Shown: piece by piece, positions 62,156 to 64,000 of the stretch | Layout: each line of letters opens with the position of its first letter | Numbering within the stretch: position 1 is the first letter of the stretch | Source of the DNA: Thiodiazotropha sp050291245 | GTDB lineage: Bacteria > Pseudomonadota > Gammaproteobacteria > Chromatiales > Chromatiaceae | Assembly: GCA_050291245.1 (NCBI GenBank) | Contig: JBNKJP010000061.1 | Location: 15,172-79,171 of the forward strand | Direction: 5' to 3' | Length of the DNA stretch: 64,000 nt | Position numbers and translations under genes: made by a program | Notes under the pieces: generated by a model | Told to the model about the DNA's origin: nothing | Databases searched by the model: none | What the model saw: the letters and a program-made list of their open reading frames with translations, nothing else

Positions 62156-64000
62156 ATGGAGAGTGCCATGACAATTTTTCATCCTATGCACATCACAAGA
62201 TTAATCCTGATTAAGTGGCATTTAATGCGGAGACAGATTAGCTGTTCGAAGTGTTTCGATATTGTATTCTTGTCAATAAGAATTGTAAGGAAACGCTTGA
62301 TGTTAGCTGTGGCGATTGCGGGATTGGTTGTTCCGCCCGTTTTTGCTGAGCCAGGAGAGAATGAATTCGCCGCATTGAAAACACCTTGGGCTTACTTTTT
62401 ACATGGTTATGGCTGCTACTCGTCTGAAGATAGTTTTTTCAGTGCCTATACTGACGACTGGCTTTCTCGCGAGACCATTTGTGATGCATACAGTACCGGT
62501 CCGACCTTATCCTGGCCTTCGAACAATGAGGGTGGTACGGGCGCTTCGGATTACTGTAACGATTATTTAGGTATGGGGGAGATTCCATCTAATCGGTTAG
62601 GTTATGGACATATGGAGTTGCGATCATTTGGGTTCTCGTACGCTGGGTTTGATGATTCAGGTGCGTGTGGAACGTATACCCACTCGAATTCCCATTCCTA
62701 TAACCGTGTTTACAATTATTATTGCCCTGCAGGCACCACAGTTATTAATCGATATGTTGATGGTCTGTATATGTCTTACTGCAGGTCAACCTACTATGCA
62801 ACACCGGAGCCTTTACGCTGTTCGGTAGATAAGAAACCCCTTTCTGAGGCAAACCCCTGCGATCCATCCACAGGTAACAAGGTACAAACTGAAACAGATT
62901 TTAGTCTGGCCAATGGCTCGATCAAGGTACAGCGCTACTATACCTCTATGGGAGTTGGCGATGGATTTGATAATTTAGGTGCTCGTTGGCGCCATAACTA
63001 TGCTCTTCATGTGGATGGGTTCACTACACCGGATTTAAATCGATATCCTCAAGATCAAAGATCCCCACTCTATGCTACCCCTCAGCAGGCATGCTTGAGT
63101 GGCTGGAACGCCATTAAAAGAAATAGTACGGTCTTTAATGGGTTGTTAGCCGGCAACCGATCTGAATACAACAATGGTAATTGTGAAATAGTGGATAACC
63201 AGGGTTCTAAGATTGCAAACCTGCTTATCCATAACACTTACAATAGTAGAAAAAGTGGCCTAACAGAAAGCGATATTCGAACGCTCAATCGTGCCAATGG
63301 GTCAGTATATAGCTTTCAGTATATCGACGGCCGTTGGCAGCCGTTGCATCCTATAAAAGCTACATTGACTGTAACCCAAACTGGTTTGATACTTACCGAT
63401 TCAAACGGCACAGAAGAAATCTACGATACCGAAGGCAATCTGTTAAGCAGCAAGGATCGCAATCATCAAACAACCACGTTCACCTACAATGCCGAAGGTG
63501 ACCTGGCTACGGTAACCGGCCCGTTTGGCGATACCCTGGTTTATCACTATACGGATGGCCGTGTTACGAGTATCACGACCCCGGAAGGTGATTTGGGTTA
63601 TGGCTATGATGCCGAAGGCCGTCTGAATCGAGTGACCTATGTCGACGGCAGTGAACGCCACTACCACTACGAAGACGCCAACTTCCCTCACCACCTCACC
63701 GGCATCACCGACGAGAAAAACGCGCGTTTCGCCACCTGGGCCTACGATGACCAGGGCCGGGCGATCCTCTCCGAACACGCCGACGGGACCGAGCGGGTCG
63801 AGTTCGCCTACAATTCGGACGGCACCACCACGGTCACCGACGCCAACGGTGCGCTCCGTACCTACCACTTCACCGTACAGCAGGGCCAGATGAAGGTCGA
63901 GCACATTGAAGGCGACCGCTGCGCCACCTGCGCCAACGGAGGCATCAAAAGCTACGCCTATGATGACAACGGCTTCGTCGCGAGCCGCACTGATTGGAAC
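62156..64000 (+). CDS. RHS-repeat protein, N-terminal part, cut by window end
   Basis: The frame is open from the ATG at 62156 (AAGGA 6 bp upstream) to the end of the window. A better start may be the ATG at 62300, also with AAGGA, which opens directly into a signal peptide (MLAVAIAGLVVPPVFA). A cysteine-rich unique region follows (to about 62860), then DUF6531-like sequence beginning NPCDPSTGNKVQTETDF and RHS/YD repeats such as YNAEGDLATVTGPFGDTLVY, YDAEGRLNRVTYVDGSERHY and YDDQGRAILSEHADGTERV. The first half is clearly more AT-rich than the repeat part, a usual RHS mosaic. RHS proteins form shells around variable C-terminal toxins; the tip is beyond the window. Confidence 0.85.
   Translation, partial: MESAMTIFHPMHITRLILIKWHLMRRQISCSKCFDIVFLSIRIVRKRLMLAVAIAGLVVPPVFAEPGENEFAALKTPWAYFLHGYGCYSSEDSFFSAYTDDWLSRETICDAYSTGPTLSWPSNNEGGTGASDYCNDYLGMGEIPSNRLGYGHMELRSFGFSYAGFDDSGACGTYTHSNSHSYNRVYNYYCPAGTTVINRYVDGLYMSYCRSTYYATPEPLRCSVDKKPLSEANPCDPSTGNKVQTETDFSLANGSIKVQRYYTSMGVGDGFDNLGARWRHNYALHVDGFTTPDLNRYPQDQRSPLYATPQQACLSGWNAIKRNSTVFNGLLAGNRSEYNNGNCEIVDNQGSKIANLLIHNTYNSRKSGLTESDIRTLNRANGSVYSFQYIDGRWQPLHPIKATLTVTQTGLILTDSNGTEEIYDTEGNLLSSKDRNHQTTTFTYNAEGDLATVTGPFGDTLVYHYTDGRVTSITTPEGDLGYGYDAEGRLNRVTYVDGSERHYHYEDANFPHHLTGITDEKNARFATWAYDDQGRAILSEHADGTERVEFAYNSDGTTTVTDANGALRTYHFTVQQGQMKVEHIEGDRCATCANGGIKSYAYDDNGFVASRTDWN

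Overview
The window carries an ordinary gammaproteobacterial chromosome arm that includes the chromosome's replication-origin neighbourhood. The evidence is the classical gene order dnaA-dnaN-recF-gyrB, divergent from rpmH-rnpA-yidD-yidC-mnmE, with mnmG-rsmG-parA-parB nearby. In addition there are NtrBC/GlnA, a GlyQ/GlyS two-subunit glycyl-tRNA synthetase, GmhB and PlsC. The accessory content (cytochrome c', bacteriohemerythrin, TusA with a PP-loop enzyme, APS kinase, PEP-CTERM protein, PilZ protein, phosphoenolpyruvate carboxylase) would fit a free-living or symbiotic sulfur-metabolising member of the Chromatiales or a relative. That placement is inference and no species can be named. No rRNA, tRNA, CRISPR array or intact insertion sequence was seen.

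Layout. 1-5.4 kb: the end of an acyl-CoA (malonyl-CoA type) synthetase with a YiiD-type thioesterase, a PEP-CTERM protein, a cysC-lipoprotein-AI-2E transporter run, and a TraB-family membrane protein. 5.5-9.1 kb: a tightly coupled AAA+ ATPase and subtilisin-like (S8) protease pair, the most notable accessory module. 9.2-21 kb: cca, small envelope and signalling genes (DUF4124, PilZ, cytochrome c'), a 1,285-residue FAD/Fe-S oxidoreductase, ppc and a CAP-domain lipoprotein. 21-28.3 kb: hypothetical proteins, a 26-residue membrane peptide too short for ordinary gene calling, hemerythrin, SDR epimerase, hydroxyisobutyrate-dehydrogenase-like enzyme, hemE, a soluble PDC-sensor protein and an ODP-like metallo-beta-lactamase-fold protein. 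28.3-34.2 kb: an endonuclease V remnant, then ntrC, ntrB, a DUF4124 protein and glnA. NtrC-type sites lie upstream of ntrB and glnA. 34.3-36.7 kb: PP-loop enzyme, TusA and CDF transporter in one operon. 36.8-41.5 kb: glyQ-glyS-mazG-like-gmhB-plsC, with the last two genes bracketed by two near-identical palindromes.

41.5-61.2 kb is the replication-origin region. The dnaA operon runs leftward. rpmH to mnmE runs rightward, followed by a DUF465 gene and a moxR-DUF58-transglutaminase operon on the other strand. mnmG-rsmG-parA-parB then completes the set. Two perfect 16-bp parS-type palindromes lie inside recF, and consensus DnaA boxes lie on both sides of dnaA, so ParAB, their likely centromere sites and the likely origin all fall within about 18 kb. 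Beyond parB the DNA changes character: a dispersed repeat, a fragment matching only the C-terminus of DNA polymerase III alpha, AT-rich non-coding DNA, and the beginning of a secreted RHS-repeat protein that runs off the window.

Two families of dispersed palindromic repeats (GTTCCCACGC type and GTCATTCCGG type) recur in the intergenic regions. Most genes end at expected lengths; broken genes are limited to the nfi-like and dnaE-like remnants.
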